NCBI GenBank assembly: GCA_946222285.1
Contig: CAMIIP010000007.1
Coordinates: 1-64,000, forward strand
DNA from: an uncultured Rothia sp.
Lineage (GTDB): Bacteria > Actinomycetota > Actinomycetes > Actinomycetales > Micrococcaceae
Direction of reading: 5' to 3'
Length of the DNA stretch: 64,000 nt
The translations under genes and the position numbers were made by a program. Numbering within the stretch: position 1 is the first letter of the stretch; the number at the start of each line of letters is the position of its first letter. The notes under the pieces were generated by a model. It ran no database searches, had not been told where the DNA came from, and worked only from the letters and a program-made list of their open reading frames with translations. Of the stretch, positions 1-8,335 are shown piece by piece.

Positions 1-1
1 T

Positions 2-43
2 GGTGCGGTCGCTGATATTTTTCGCGGCTGGGACCCCTTATGA
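2..43 (+). CDS. Possible 3' end of an unidentified gene
   Basis: Reading from base 2, one frame stays open for 13 codons (GAVADIFRGWDPL) and stops at TGA 41-43. The next gene on the minus strand ends at base 51, so this would be a convergent neighbour. The peptide looks protein-like but is too short to assign, and another frame is also open to base 48, so chance cannot be excluded. No function is proposed. Confidence 0.2.
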   Translation, partial: GAVADIFRGWDPL

Positions 44-59
44 ATAAGCCTCAATATAT
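35..59. repeat. 25-bp exact repeat, copy 1
   Basis: These 25 bases recur exactly, in the same orientation, at 17908-17932 in the leader of efp. Flanks on both sides differ between copies. Copy 1 spans the stop codon of the minus-strand gene ending at 51 and the possible stop at 41-43. A chance match of this length in 64 kb is not expected. Its function is unknown. Confidence 0.85.
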
Positions 60-311
60 GCTGCCGTAGAGCTGAACTAGACCGTTCTCAGTAGCAATGA
101 GTCCCTGTTCACCGAGCGAAGAAGCTAGATTAGAGAGATCAACTAAATCTTCTAAACAACGGTAAACCATCGAATCGCTCAATTTACCGTCAATATAGTC
201 TGCTTCATCCGGTGGGATGAGCCTCATTCTCATCAAAGCTGAATTGTAAGCGTGACGGGGGCGGTGCAGGGGATAGGGCAACTGTTCCAGAAGCGAAAAA
301 GACTTTTGCAT
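51..311 (-). CDS. Hypothetical protein, possibly a remnant
   Basis: An open frame of about 86 codons runs from an ATG at 311 to TGA at 51-53. I do not recognise the family. Codon choice resembles the neighbours and the C-terminal half (for example MRMRLIPPDEADYIDGKL) looks like genuine protein, so coding is plausible. The frame remains open upstream to 464, but that part crosses the hairpin at 350-380, which looks like the terminator of the preceding DUF349 gene; the longer version is therefore unlikely. No good ribosome binding site precedes 311 (a G-run sits only one base away). It could be a truncated or decaying gene. Confidence 0.4.
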   Translation of the reverse strand: MQKSFSLLEQLPYPLHRPRHAYNSALMRMRLIPPDEADYIDGKLSDSMVYRCLEDLVDLSNLASSLGEQGLIATENGLVQLYGSIY

Positions 312-349
312 ACCCCCATCATGCAAGAAATAAAGAATCAAAATGAGAA

Positions 350-380
350 GTGCCGGGTTACCCTGTGGATAACCCGGCAC
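350..380 (-). terminator. Hairpin after the DUF349 gene
   Basis: An 11-bp perfect stem (350-360 with 370-380, arm GTGCCGGGTTA) lies 93 bases past the DUF349 stop. On the minus strand it is followed by a T-rich stretch (TTCTCATTTTGATT), weak but consistent with an intrinsic terminator. The loop contains TGTGGATAA (364-372), the reverse complement of a consensus DnaA box. Confidence 0.6.
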
Positions 381-472
381 CTTAGGAGCAATTTTTGCCT
401 CAAAAGTGAGAAAAAGGTTCATGAACCCGCTTTTGCGACAAAATATGACAAGCTTTGGTTTCAACCGCCCCT

Positions 473-1759
473 TTAAGAACCAAGATTTGCTGATGAAACT
501 TTAAGCGTTTCTAGCCACTGGCGACGAGCGGCTAAAGCTTCGCTGGCCTTTTTGATACGCTTGGCATCGCCCGAAGCTTCTGCTTTTTTCACATCATCTT
601 CAAGACCAGCAATGGCGTCTTCAAGCTGAGTCAGCATAGAGTTAGCACGAGCCTTCTTTTCAGGATCGGACTTGGTCCACTTGGCATTTTCTGCACTATG
701 AATTTCGTCCTGGATCTTCTTTAGCTCGCCCTCTACACGGCGTACAGCGTTACGGGGTACTTTACCTGCGGCGTCCCACCGATCGAGAATGGCATCGAGC
801 TGAACCTTTGCCTGCTTGATATTGGTAACGGGAAGAATCGCGCGAGCTTCTTTAAGAAGTTCCTCTTTAACCGCAAGGTTCTGCTCGTATTCTTTATCAA
901 GTTCAGCATGAGCTGCATGACGGGCATCAAAAAATTTATCCTGAGCGGCACGGAAACGTGCCCAGAGAGCGTCGTCTTCTTTGCGGGAAGCGCGAGGGGC
1001 TTCTTTCCACCGATCCATCAGGGTGCGGTATTTAGTTGCAGTTTCACCCCAGTCTGTAGAGATCGAAAGCGCTTCAGCCTCGGCAATTAGAGCTTCCTTT
1101 ACACGTTTAGCTTTCGCGTTTGCCTCATCGAGCGAAGAGAAGTGAGCACGGCGGTGACGATCAAAGGTGGTTCTGGCGGCGCGGAAACGCTTCCATAGAT
1201 CGTCTTCTACTGATTTAGCCAGATGGTGCTTACGCTGGGTTTCTTTCCAGGCATCAAAGAGCTCATTCATGCGAGCATGTGAGTTTTTCCAATGGGTCTG
1301 AGAAGTATCTTGCGCAGCGATGTTTTCGGCTTCAACAACGATTTCTTCGCGTGCCTTAAGAGCAGTTTCCTGGGCTTCTGCTTTATTTGCTTTTTCAGTC
1401 TCAGCCAGTTCAGCAATTTTGCCGGTGAGTGCAATGAGACGCTCCTGCAGGTTGGTGTAATCACCCACCATATTGCGGGTAGCAACTTGCGTTCCGAGTT
1501 GCTCCACAGCTTTATGCAGATCAGCCGAAGGGGCTCCACGCTCTACGCGTGCTTCTAGTAGCTGTACCTGAGATTCAATATTTTCAAATTTGCGGGCGAA
1601 ATAGGCGAGAGCTTCTTCATCTGTTGCTCCGGGTAGCTGGCCAACAGCATATTCTTCACCCTCGACGATGACGAAAACATGTCCGTCTTCGGTTACGCGA
1701 CCGAACTGTCGTGCTTTTTCAAGATTTACTTTTGAGGTGTCGTCGGATTGAGTAGTCAC
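473..1759 (-). CDS. DUF349 domain protein
   Basis: A 428-residue, highly charged, mostly helical and coiled-coil protein rich in Glu, Lys and Ala. It contains repeated units around W-K-E/x-RFRAA (two clear ones, with patterns like DDLWKRFRAAR and DALWARFRAAQDKFF), which mark DUF349. Actinobacterial DUF349 genes commonly sit just upstream of hisS as here; the biochemical role is not established. I chose GTG 1759 because AAAGAG lies about 8 bases upstream; ATG codons at 1777 and TTG/ATG-type starts up to 1804 lack a ribosome binding site. It is divergent from hisS, with 240 bases between the two starts. A terminator-like hairpin follows. Confidence 0.85.
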   Translation of the reverse strand: MTTQSDDTSKVNLEKARQFGRVTEDGHVFVIVEGEEYAVGQLPGATDEEALAYFARKFENIESQVQLLEARVERGAPSADLHKAVEQLGTQVATRNMVGDYTNLQERLIALTGKIAELAETEKANKAEAQETALKAREEIVVEAENIAAQDTSQTHWKNSHARMNELFDAWKETQRKHHLAKSVEDDLWKRFRAARTTFDRHRRAHFSSLDEANAKAKRVKEALIAEAEALSISTDWGETATKYRTLMDRWKEAPRASRKEDDALWARFRAAQDKFFDARHAAHAELDKEYEQNLAVKEELLKEARAILPVTNIKQAKVQLDAILDRWDAAGKVPRNAVRRVEGELKKIQDEIHSAENAKWTKSDPEKKARANSMLTQLEDAIAGLEDDVKKAEASGDAKRIKKASEALAARRQWLETLKVSSANLGS

Positions 1760-1829
1760 CGCTAAAACTCTTTTCATAGTGGGCAGGTAATCTGCCTGAA
1801 ACAAACAAAAACCGCATTCAGATGCCTGA

Positions 1830-1848
1830 TTCTTTGCGTATCAAAGAA
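1830..1848. other. 7-bp inverted repeat between DUF349 and hisS
   Basis: TTCTTTG, five bases (CGTAT), CAAAGAA: a perfect interrupted palindrome in the divergent promoter region. Its size and position suit a repressor operator, but no cognate regulator is visible. Confidence 0.35.
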
Positions 1849-1963
1849 TTCGAAGCGTCACTAAATGCGCCTAATAAATACTACCTGCCGCTTATAAACG
1901 AGAGCAAGAGCTGAAACCCGGGGATAAGGTGAGTTATTCTTAAAAGGATAATGTTCAAAAGTA

Positions 1964-1985
1964 GTAAGCTCACTTCGGAGCTTAC
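1964..1985 (+). promoter_or_regulatory. Hairpin just before the hisS ribosome binding site
   Basis: GTAAGCTC (1964-1971) pairs perfectly with GAGCTTAC (1978-1985) around a six-base loop, and ends six bases before the AGGAG at 1992-1996. There is no T-run, so it is not a typical terminator. It may shape translation initiation of hisS; that is inference. Confidence 0.4.
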
Positions 1986-2001
1986 CTAGGCAGGAGTGAA
2001 A

Positions 2002-3354
2002 ATGGCTCGCAAGGCTTCGCTATCAGGATTCCCCGAATTACTACCCGAGGAACGTCTGATAGAGAATCATGTACTTGATACCTTGCGTGAGACCTTTGAA
2101 CTTCACGGTTTTTCTAACATCGAAACTCGTTCGGTAGAAACCGTTGATCAGCTTTTACGCAAGGGCGAAATTGATAAAGAGGTTTACGGTATTTCTCGTC
2201 TTCTTGCCGAGGATGCAAGTTCGCGCAGCGAAAAAGAGAAGCTGGCTCTGCACTTTGATTTGACGGTGCCTTTTGCTCGCTATGTAGTTGAGAATGCTGG
2301 CTACCTGAACTTTCCTTTTATGCGCTATCAAATGCAGAAGGTTTGGCGAGGAGAACGCCCTCAAGACGGTCGTTTTCGCGAATTTATCCAGGCTGATGTT
2401 GACGTGGTGGGCGACGGTGCTCTACCTTTCCGCTACGATGTGGAGTTGGCGCTCGTTGTCATTGAGTCTCTTGCGAAGCTAAAAATTGGTGATTTCAAAC
2501 TACGCGTGAATAATCGTAAACTCTCTGAGGGTTTTTACCGGGGGATTGGCTTGGAAGACACCGCCGGAGTATTGCGCTCTATCGACAAACTGGAAAAGAT
2601 TGGCGCTGACGCCGTAGCGCAACTTCTTAAAGACGAGTTGGGCGCAAATGATGAGCAAGCACAGGTAGCTCTCAAACTGGCTCAGATTTGCACCGAAGAT
2701 ACTTCATTTGTAGATCAGGTTCGCGCCCTGGGAGTCTCCCACGAGCTGCTTGAAGAAGGCTTGCGCGAGCTCGAAGAAGTTGTCGGCGAGGCGTCCAAAC
2801 GAGCACCTGGCAATATTGTGGCTGATCTTTCGATTGCTCGGGGTCTTGATTATTACACCGGTACCGTTTATGAAACAGTGCTAGTAGGGCACGAAAAACT
2901 TGGCTCGATTTGCTCGGGCGGCCGCTATGAATCACTTGCCTCCAACGGTAAACGGACTTTTCCCGGTGTCGGTCTGTCGATTGGTGTAACCCGGCTCGTC
3001 TCGCGAATTATTGCCGAAAAAATGGCTGAGCCCAGCCGTAAGGTTCCCTCAGCTGTTTTTATTGCTCTAACCAATGATGAGCAATGGTCAGCGGCTCAAG
3101 ACGTTGCAGATCAGCTTCGCCAACGGAAAATCGCCTGTGAGGTCTCGGCCAACGCAGCAAAATTTGGTAAGCAAATTAAGTACGCGGAAAAACGCGGCAT
3201 CCCCTTCGTCTGGTTCACCCAGACCGACGACGCCGGCAATCTCAAGCACGAGGTTAAAGATATTCGTTCGGGCGAGCAGGTTGAAGCGAATCCAGAAAAC
3301 TGGATGCCTGCCAGTGAAGACCTCACGGTGAAGGTAACTTCACCCGCCACCTAA
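2002..3354 (+). CDS. hisS: Histidyl-tRNA synthetase
   Basis: Class II synthetase that charges tRNA-His with histidine, in the cytoplasm. At 450 residues it has the class II motif 2 region near residue 105-140 (VWRGERPQDGRFREF), the histidine-binding signature RGLDYYTG near 278-286, and a C-terminal anticodon-binding domain from about 350. ATG 2002 is preceded by AGGAG with a five-base spacer; an overlapping in-frame GTG at 1996 falls inside that site and is less likely. aspS follows 84 bases later, a pairing typical of actinobacteria, and no terminator is seen between them, so the two are probably cotranscribed. Confidence 0.97.
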   Translation: MARKASLSGFPELLPEERLIENHVLDTLRETFELHGFSNIETRSVETVDQLLRKGEIDKEVYGISRLLAEDASSRSEKEKLALHFDLTVPFARYVVENAGYLNFPFMRYQMQKVWRGERPQDGRFREFIQADVDVVGDGALPFRYDVELALVVIESLAKLKIGDFKLRVNNRKLSEGFYRGIGLEDTAGVLRSIDKLEKIGADAVAQLLKDELGANDEQAQVALKLAQICTEDTSFVDQVRALGVSHELLEEGLRELEEVVGEASKRAPGNIVADLSIARGLDYYTGTVYETVLVGHEKLGSICSGGRYESLASNGKRTFPGVGLSIGVTRLVSRIIAEKMAEPSRKVPSAVFIALTNDEQWSAAQDVADQLRQRKIACEVSANAAKFGKQIKYAEKRGIPFVWFTQTDDAGNLKHEVKDIRSGEQVEANPENWMPASEDLTVKVTSPAT

Positions 3355-3438
3355 AAATACTCCTTGCCAACACTGGCTAGAATAAAGATAAGTTTGAAAA
3401 GCTCCGCTAAAACTGCAGAGTATTTGGAAAGGAAATCA

Positions 3439-5208
3439 GTGCTACGCACACATACCCTTGGCGAACTAACCGCTAAGAACATTGGAGAAACCGTTACCCT
3501 CACCGGTTGGGTTGCACGACGCCGTGACCACGGTGGAGTTGCCTTCGTCGACCTACGTGACCGCGAAGGCGTTACCCAGTGCGTTTTCCACAATGAAGCA
3601 GACTTTGATCATCTGCGCAACGAGTACGTTCTCAAGGTCACCGGTGTTGTGACCGCGCGTCCTGCGGGCAATGAAAACCCCAACCTCACTACCGGCGAAG
3701 TTGAGGCTGAGGTCAACGAGGTAGAAGTTCTCAACACCGCAGCACCCTTACCCTTCCAAATTGATGAGCACGTAGAAGTAGGCGAAGAAGCTCGCCTGCG
3801 TTACCGTTACCTTGATTTGCGCCGACCTGAACCTGCCCGCCTCATGCGTCTGCGTTCAGAGGCTAACCGCGTGGCACGAAATGTTCTGGCTGAGGAAAAG
3901 TTCACTGAGGTTGAGACTCCTACTCTGACTCGCTCGACACCCGAAGGCGCACGCGACTTCTTAGTGCCCGCGCGTCTGGCTCCCGGCTCCTGGTACGCGC
4001 TCCCTCAGTCGCCCCAGCTTTTCAAGCAGCTTCTGCAGGTGGGTGGAATTGAGAAGTACTACCAGATTGCTCGCTGCTACCGTGATGAAGACTTCCGTGC
4101 GGACCGCCAGCCCGAGTTCACTCAGCTAGATATCGAAGCGTCTTTCGTTGACCAGGAAGACATCATTGAGCTCGGCGAAAAAATCGTTGAAGCCGTCTGG
4201 AGCCTGGTTGATGTAAAGGTGCCCCGTCCCATCGAGCGCATTACTTTCAAAGACGCCATGGAGAAGTACGGCTCAGACAAGCCTGACCTTCGCTTTGGAC
4301 TCGAACTCACCGAACTCACCGAGTACTTTGAGAACACCACCTTCCGCGTCTTCAAAGCACCCTACGTGGGCGCTGTAGTGATGCCCGGCGGCGCATCACA
4401 GGCGCGACGCACTCTCGACGCTTGGCAGGAATGGGCTAAGCAGCGCGGTGCTAAGGGCCTTGCTTACGTTTTGGTGCAGGAGGATGGCGAACTGACCGGT
4501 CCCGTCGCCAAGAACATCACCGAGACTGAACGCGAAGGTCTTGCTACAGCAACTGGTGCAAAGCCCGGCGACTGCATCTTCTTCGCAGCCGGCGAAGCAA
4601 AGCCCTCCCGTGCTCTGCTTGGCGCAGCCCGCGTTGAAATCGGACACCGCACCGGTCTCATCAAAGACGGCGAATGGTCTTTCGTGTGGGTTGTCGATGC
4701 TCCCATGTTCGAACCTGCCGCAGATGCTACCGCTTCCGGCGACGTCGCCCTGGGCAACTCAGCTTGGACCGCCGTACACCACGCCTTCACCTCACCCAAG
4801 CCAGAGTTCCTCGAGAACTTTGATGAAAACCCCGGTGAAGCGCTGGCCTACGCTTACGATATCGTCTGCAACGGCAACGAAATCGGCGGTGGCTCCATCC
4901 GTATCCACCGCAAAGACGTTCAGGAACGCGTTTTCAAGGTTATGGGAATCGGCGAAGAAGAAGCCCAGGAAAAGTTCGGTTTCCTCCTCGATGCCTTCTC
5001 CTTCGGCGCACCTCCCATGGGCGGCATCGCCTTTGGGTGGGACCGCGTACTGCAACTTATCGGCGGCACCGACTCCATCCGCGATGTCATCGCCTTCCCC
5101 AAGACCGGCAACGGTTTCGACCCGCTCACCGCAGCTCCCGCACCCATTACCGTGCAACAGCGCAAAGAAGCAGGCGTTGATTTCAAGCCCAAGAAGGATG
5201 AGAAGTAG
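3439..5208 (+). CDS. aspS: Aspartyl-tRNA synthetase
   Basis: Charges tRNA-Asp (and in many actinobacteria also tRNA-Asn, for later amidation; this cannot be decided from sequence here). The 589-residue bacterial-type enzyme has an N-terminal OB-fold with GWVARRRDHGGVAFVDLRDR, class II motif 2 at about 212-225 (CYRDEDFRADRQPEF), a GAD insertion domain around 300-420 and motif 3 at about 529 (GIAFGWDRVLQL). GTG 3439 is chosen because GGAAAGGAA lies just upstream and family members begin at this LRTHTLG sequence; the frame is open further upstream without family similarity. A large inverted repeat at 5237-5331 follows. Confidence 0.97.
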   Translation: MLRTHTLGELTAKNIGETVTLTGWVARRRDHGGVAFVDLRDREGVTQCVFHNEADFDHLRNEYVLKVTGVVTARPAGNENPNLTTGEVEAEVNEVEVLNTAAPLPFQIDEHVEVGEEARLRYRYLDLRRPEPARLMRLRSEANRVARNVLAEEKFTEVETPTLTRSTPEGARDFLVPARLAPGSWYALPQSPQLFKQLLQVGGIEKYYQIARCYRDEDFRADRQPEFTQLDIEASFVDQEDIIELGEKIVEAVWSLVDVKVPRPIERITFKDAMEKYGSDKPDLRFGLELTELTEYFENTTFRVFKAPYVGAVVMPGGASQARRTLDAWQEWAKQRGAKGLAYVLVQEDGELTGPVAKNITETEREGLATATGAKPGDCIFFAAGEAKPSRALLGAARVEIGHRTGLIKDGEWSFVWVVDAPMFEPAADATASGDVALGNSAWTAVHHAFTSPKPEFLENFDENPGEALAYAYDIVCNGNEIGGGSIRIHRKDVQERVFKVMGIGEEEAQEKFGFLLDAFSFGAPPMGGIAFGWDRVLQLIGGTDSIRDVIAFPKTGNGFDPLTAAPAPITVQQRKEAGVDFKPKKDEK

Positions 5209-5236
5209 AGTCAAATTTCTTTTCTGAATTTTCTTT

Positions 5237-5331
5237 ATAAGTAAAAATCGGGGGAGTGCCCCTGGTTCGATTCCTGAGGTCATGGACGACGTCGCGAATC
5301 AAACCAGACGGAGCCCCCGATTTTTACTTAT
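5237..5331. repeat. 95-base inverted repeat between aspS and dtd
   Basis: An 18-base arm (5237-5254, ATAAGTAAAAATCGGGGG) is the exact reverse complement of 5314-5331. Inside it a second pair, CTGGTTCGATTC near 5262-5273 and GAATCAAACCAG near 5296-5307, pairs with one mismatch, so the whole element can fold into one long nested hairpin. The T-rich distal arm (GATTTTTACTTATTT) could end transcription from aspS. Size and symmetry also fit a small non-autonomous element, but no clear target-site duplication is visible. Confidence 0.7.
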
Positions 5332-5400
5332 TTCGGAAATTTATGAAACAAATTTCATAAGTTGGTAGGCATAGGCTGAAGAAATACGAAGAAAGTAGTT

Positions 5401-5835
5401 ATGCGCGTCATTTTGCAAAGAGTCAGCGAAGCCTCCGTTACAGTGGACGGCGAAGTCGTTGGCTCTATTGGCGAGCCCGGTCTTCTTGCGCTGGTGGGCA
5501 TTACCCACGAAGACGATAAAGCTACCGTTGAAAAACTTGCCCAAAAGACCTGGCAACTCCGCTTATTAGATGATGAAAAAAGCTGCTCTGATCTCAACGC
5601 ACCGATTCTAGCCGTTTCCCAATTCACCCTCTACGGCAATCCCAAAAAAGGACGACGCCCCTCCTGGTCAGATGCTGCCCCCAGCACCGTCTCTGAGCCA
5701 CTATTTAACTATTACGTTGAATATCTTCGCCAGCTTGGAGCGACCGTAGAGACAGGGGTATTTGGCGCCGACATGAAAGTCTCACTCATCAACGACGGTC
5801 CTTTTACCCTGATTCTTGAGAGCGAACACCTCTAA
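5401..5835 (+). CDS. dtd: D-aminoacyl-tRNA deacylase
   Basis: Hydrolyses D-amino acids (and misacylated glycine) from tRNA, a chirality proofreading step. It has the normal length of 144 residues, the conserved SQFTLYG at 73-79, and the C-terminal NDGPFT at 131-136 (the family's NxGPxT motif); both loops line the active site of the homodimer. The N-terminus MRVILQRVSEASV is canonical, so ATG 5401 is firm, with GAAAG just upstream. Placement between aspS and the replication-repair gene rarA suggests an independent short transcript. Confidence 0.96.
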   Translation: MRVILQRVSEASVTVDGEVVGSIGEPGLLALVGITHEDDKATVEKLAQKTWQLRLLDDEKSCSDLNAPILAVSQFTLYGNPKKGRRPSWSDAAPSTVSEPLFNYYVEYLRQLGATVETGVFGADMKVSLINDGPFTLILESEHL

Positions 5836-5866
5836 AGAATCTGTGGCTGGCTACTAGAGTAAAGAT

Positions 5867-7246
5867 GTGACTCAATCTCTCTTTGACGTACCTGAACCTG
5901 AACGCGAAAACGCCCCTGATTATTCAGCCGGTCGGCAGAGTCCGCTGGCGGTTCGCATGCGTCCGCGTAACTTAGATGAAGTCGTCGGTCAAAAACATCT
6001 GTTACATACAGGGTCACCGCTGAGGGTGCTTGCTGGAGAATCATCAGGACCGGCTGGTCCATCCTCGGTGATTCTTTGGGGACCACCTGGTACGGGTAAA
6101 ACCACGCTGGCTCATGTAATCGCTCGGGGCGGTTCGCGCAAATTTGTGGAACTTTCGGCTATTACAGCAGGTGTCAAAGATGTTCGGGCAGTGATGGATC
6201 AAGCACTTCTTGACCGAGATTTACACGGAACAATCACGGTACTTTTTCTCGATGAAATCCACCGCTTTACCAAGGCCCAGCAAGATACTCTTTTACCCGG
6301 TGTTGAAAATCGATGGGTGGTTTTGGTAGCTGCAACCACCGAAAATCCCTCATTCTCCATTATCTCGCCTCTGCTTTCGCGTTCCATTCTGCTCACTTTG
6401 CGGGGGCTAGAAGAAAACGATATTGAGGAGCTTCTAGAACGCGCAATTGCTGATCCGCGAGGATTTTCTGGCATCGTAAAACTCAGCGAAGAGGCAAAGA
6501 ATCATCTAGTCAAGCTTTCCAACGGTGATGCTCGCAAAGCCCTCACCAGTCTAGAGGCAGCGGTAGCTGTTGCTCACGGCGGCGTCGTCGAGGGAGAAGA
6601 AACCGAGATAAGCCTGGAAGATGCAGAAGAAGCCCTTAGCCATGCTTCCCTGCGTTATGATCGCAACGGAGATCAGCACTATGACGTAACGAGTGCTTTG
6701 ATCAAGTCAATCCGAGGTTCAGATGTAGATGCAGCTCTTCACTATCTAGCACGCATGATTGTAGCGGGGGAGGACCCGCGCTTTATTGCCCGCCGATTGG
6801 TGATTCATGCCAGCGAAGATATTGGGATGGCAGACCCAACAGCTTTGACGACGGCGATCAACGCTGCTCAAGCCGTACAACTGATTGGTATGCCCGAGGC
6901 GCGCATCAACCTGGCACAAGCTGTTATTCATTTGGCTAGCGCTCCCAAATCTAACGGCGTTATTGCTGCTATTGACGCAGCGGTGGCAGATGTAAAACAG
7001 GGGAGTTCAGGAACAGTCCCCGTGCATTTGCGTGATGGGCACTATGGGGGAGCGAGCCAGCTAGGTCACGGAAAAGGGTATGTGTATCCCCACGATGTAC
7101 CTTATTCCGTTGCCGCCCAACAGTATCTTCCAGACGCGCTGAAGGATCGAAATTATTATCAGCCCACAGAAAATGGCAACGAAAAAAATATCTCTTCTCG
7201 CCTGAAAAAAATTAGAAAACTTCTGCGTGGAAAAATAAGTGAGTGA
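5867..7246 (+). CDS. rarA: Replication-associated recombination protein A (AAA+ ATPase)
   Basis: RarA/MgsA (459 residues) is a clamp-loader-related AAA+ ATPase acting at stalled replication forks. The Walker A GPPGTGKT is at 72-79, Walker B is at 127-134 (FLDEIHRF), and sensor residues and the C-terminal tetramerisation region (YDVTSALIKSIRGSD and RDGHY) are present. The start is GTG 5867, 31 bases after dtd; the N-terminus with LFDVPEPE and PLAVRMRPRNLDEVVGQ is typical. A 256-base leader region for rpsD follows. Confidence 0.95.
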   Translation: MTQSLFDVPEPERENAPDYSAGRQSPLAVRMRPRNLDEVVGQKHLLHTGSPLRVLAGESSGPAGPSSVILWGPPGTGKTTLAHVIARGGSRKFVELSAITAGVKDVRAVMDQALLDRDLHGTITVLFLDEIHRFTKAQQDTLLPGVENRWVVLVAATTENPSFSIISPLLSRSILLTLRGLEENDIEELLERAIADPRGFSGIVKLSEEAKNHLVKLSNGDARKALTSLEAAVAVAHGGVVEGEETEISLEDAEEALSHASLRYDRNGDQHYDVTSALIKSIRGSDVDAALHYLARMIVAGEDPRFIARRLVIHASEDIGMADPTALTTAINAAQAVQLIGMPEARINLAQAVIHLASAPKSNGVIAAIDAAVADVKQGSSGTVPVHLRDGHYGGASQLGHGKGYVYPHDVPYSVAAQQYLPDALKDRNYYQPTENGNEKNISSRLKKIRKLLRGKISE

Positions 7247-7371
7247 GGTAAACCATGAAAAGTGTATAGAAGCCGTGCTGGCTAAGTCAGTCCTGACTCT
7301 GTAAAGTGAATCTTTGGCTGGCAAGCAATTCAAAACGCAACCACTGGTTGATCACCGGATTGTTGTAGTAA

Positions 7372-7425
7372 GGAGTGCGGCTGCTCCGAACTCTCCACTG
7401 CGCGAAATGTGCGCAGACTCTGGAG
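7372..7425 (+). promoter_or_regulatory. Structured leader upstream of rpsD
   Basis: Two hairpins are visible: GGAG 7372-7375 with CTCC 7384-7387, and a longer interrupted one in which CTCCA plus CTGCGC (7393-7403) pair with GCGCAG (7411-7416) and TGGAG (7421-7425). They lie about 80 bases before the rpsD start. S4 is known to autoregulate its own synthesis through leader RNA in several bacteria, so an S4-binding or related control element is a reasonable inference; I do not recognise a described family. Confidence 0.45.
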
Positions 7426-7502
7426 GCCACGCCAAAACAGAATAAATGGTAGATGCTCGGCTAAAAGCTAAAGCAGATACCAACCGCTATGAAAGGTAAA
7501 TT

Positions 7503-8135
7503 GTGGCTAATCATAACCGCACCCGCCGTACCGTGCGTCAGTCCCGTGCCCTGGGCATTGCACTGACCCCTAAGGCAGAAAAGTACTTCGAGCGCCGTCC
7601 TTATGGTCCCGGCCAGCACGGTCGTGCCCGCAAGAAGCAGGACTCGAACTACGCAGTACAGCTTCGTGAGAAGCAGCGTTTGCGCGCTCAGTACAACATC
7701 CGCGAAGCTCAGATGCGTCGCGCCTACCTCGAAGCTAAGCGCATTGAGGGTCAGACCGGTAAGAACATGGTCGAGATCCTTGAGACCCGTCTTGATGCAC
7801 TAGTGCTTCGCTCAGGTTTCGCACGCACCATCGCTCAGGCTCGTCAGCTCGTTGTGCACCGCCACATCATGGTTGACGGTGTTCGTGTTGATCGTCCTTC
7901 TTTCCGCGTAAAGCCCGGACAGCTCATTCACGTATACCCCAAGTCAGAGAAGATGGCTCCTTTCCAGGTTGCAGCAACCGGCGAGCATCAGGCAGTTCTG
8001 CCCGATACACCCGGCTACCTCAACGTTGAGATTGATAAGCTTCATGCAAAGCTCGAACGTGCACCTAAGCGCGAGGAAATCCCCGTGACCTGCGAAGAGC
8101 AGCTCGTGGTTGAATACTACTCACGCCTGGCATAA
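7503..8135 (+). CDS. rpsD: 30S ribosomal protein S4
   Basis: Primary 16S rRNA-binding protein of the small subunit. The 210-residue sequence shows the S4 N-terminal region (ERRPYGPGQHG), the S4 RNA-binding domain near 97-160 (RLDALVLRSGFARTIAQARQ and HIMVDGVRVDRPS) and the usual C-terminus VEYYSRLA. The start is GTG 7503 with GAAAGG about 8 bases upstream. It stands alone rather than in the alpha operon, as is common in Micrococcales, and is closed by a strong terminator. The long structured leader suggests its own regulation. Confidence 0.97.
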   Translation: MANHNRTRRTVRQSRALGIALTPKAEKYFERRPYGPGQHGRARKKQDSNYAVQLREKQRLRAQYNIREAQMRRAYLEAKRIEGQTGKNMVEILETRLDALVLRSGFARTIAQARQLVVHRHIMVDGVRVDRPSFRVKPGQLIHVYPKSEKMAPFQVAATGEHQAVLPDTPGYLNVEIDKLHAKLERAPKREEIPVTCEEQLVVEYYSRLA

Positions 8136-8147
8136 TTCAAGCCTTCC

Positions 8148-8184
8148 AAAAGACCCGTATTCATTTTTGAATACGGGTCTTTTG
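8148..8184 (+). terminator. Intrinsic terminator of rpsD
   Basis: A 15-bp perfect stem (8148-8162 with 8169-8183) closing on a short T-rich loop, whose distal arm ends in TCTTTT. It lies 12 bases past the rpsD stop. Confidence 0.92.
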
Positions 8185-8335
8185 TTCTATAGCGATCGAC
8201 CCACTGTAGCTTCCTGAAACTGAGAGTGAATCTGATTTCATTCCTCAAAACGTGCATGAGAAGAGGGCGGTGTCGTAGTATTGTTATCAAATCGTGTCAT
8301 TTAAGCTGAACCATTACGAATCGGAGAAGAAACCT

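Noticed and set aside
252..476. 74-codon plus-strand frame opposite the first minus-strand gene
   Set aside because: It crosses the terminator hairpin and has no protein-like features or ribosome binding site.
4541..5227. 228-codon frame inside aspS in another reading frame
   Set aside because: It lies entirely over the well-conserved aspS sequence, is Ser/Pro-rich and has no family resemblance; a shadow frame.
4792..5283. 163-codon minus-strand frame over the end of aspS
   Set aside because: It overlaps aspS and the inverted repeat, and its composition reflects the opposite strand of a coding gene.
5255..5285. GGTTCGATTCC resembling a tRNA T-arm
   Set aside because: The flanking bases do not form the five-pair T stem, and no acceptor, D or anticodon arms can be built around it; it is part of the inverted repeat.
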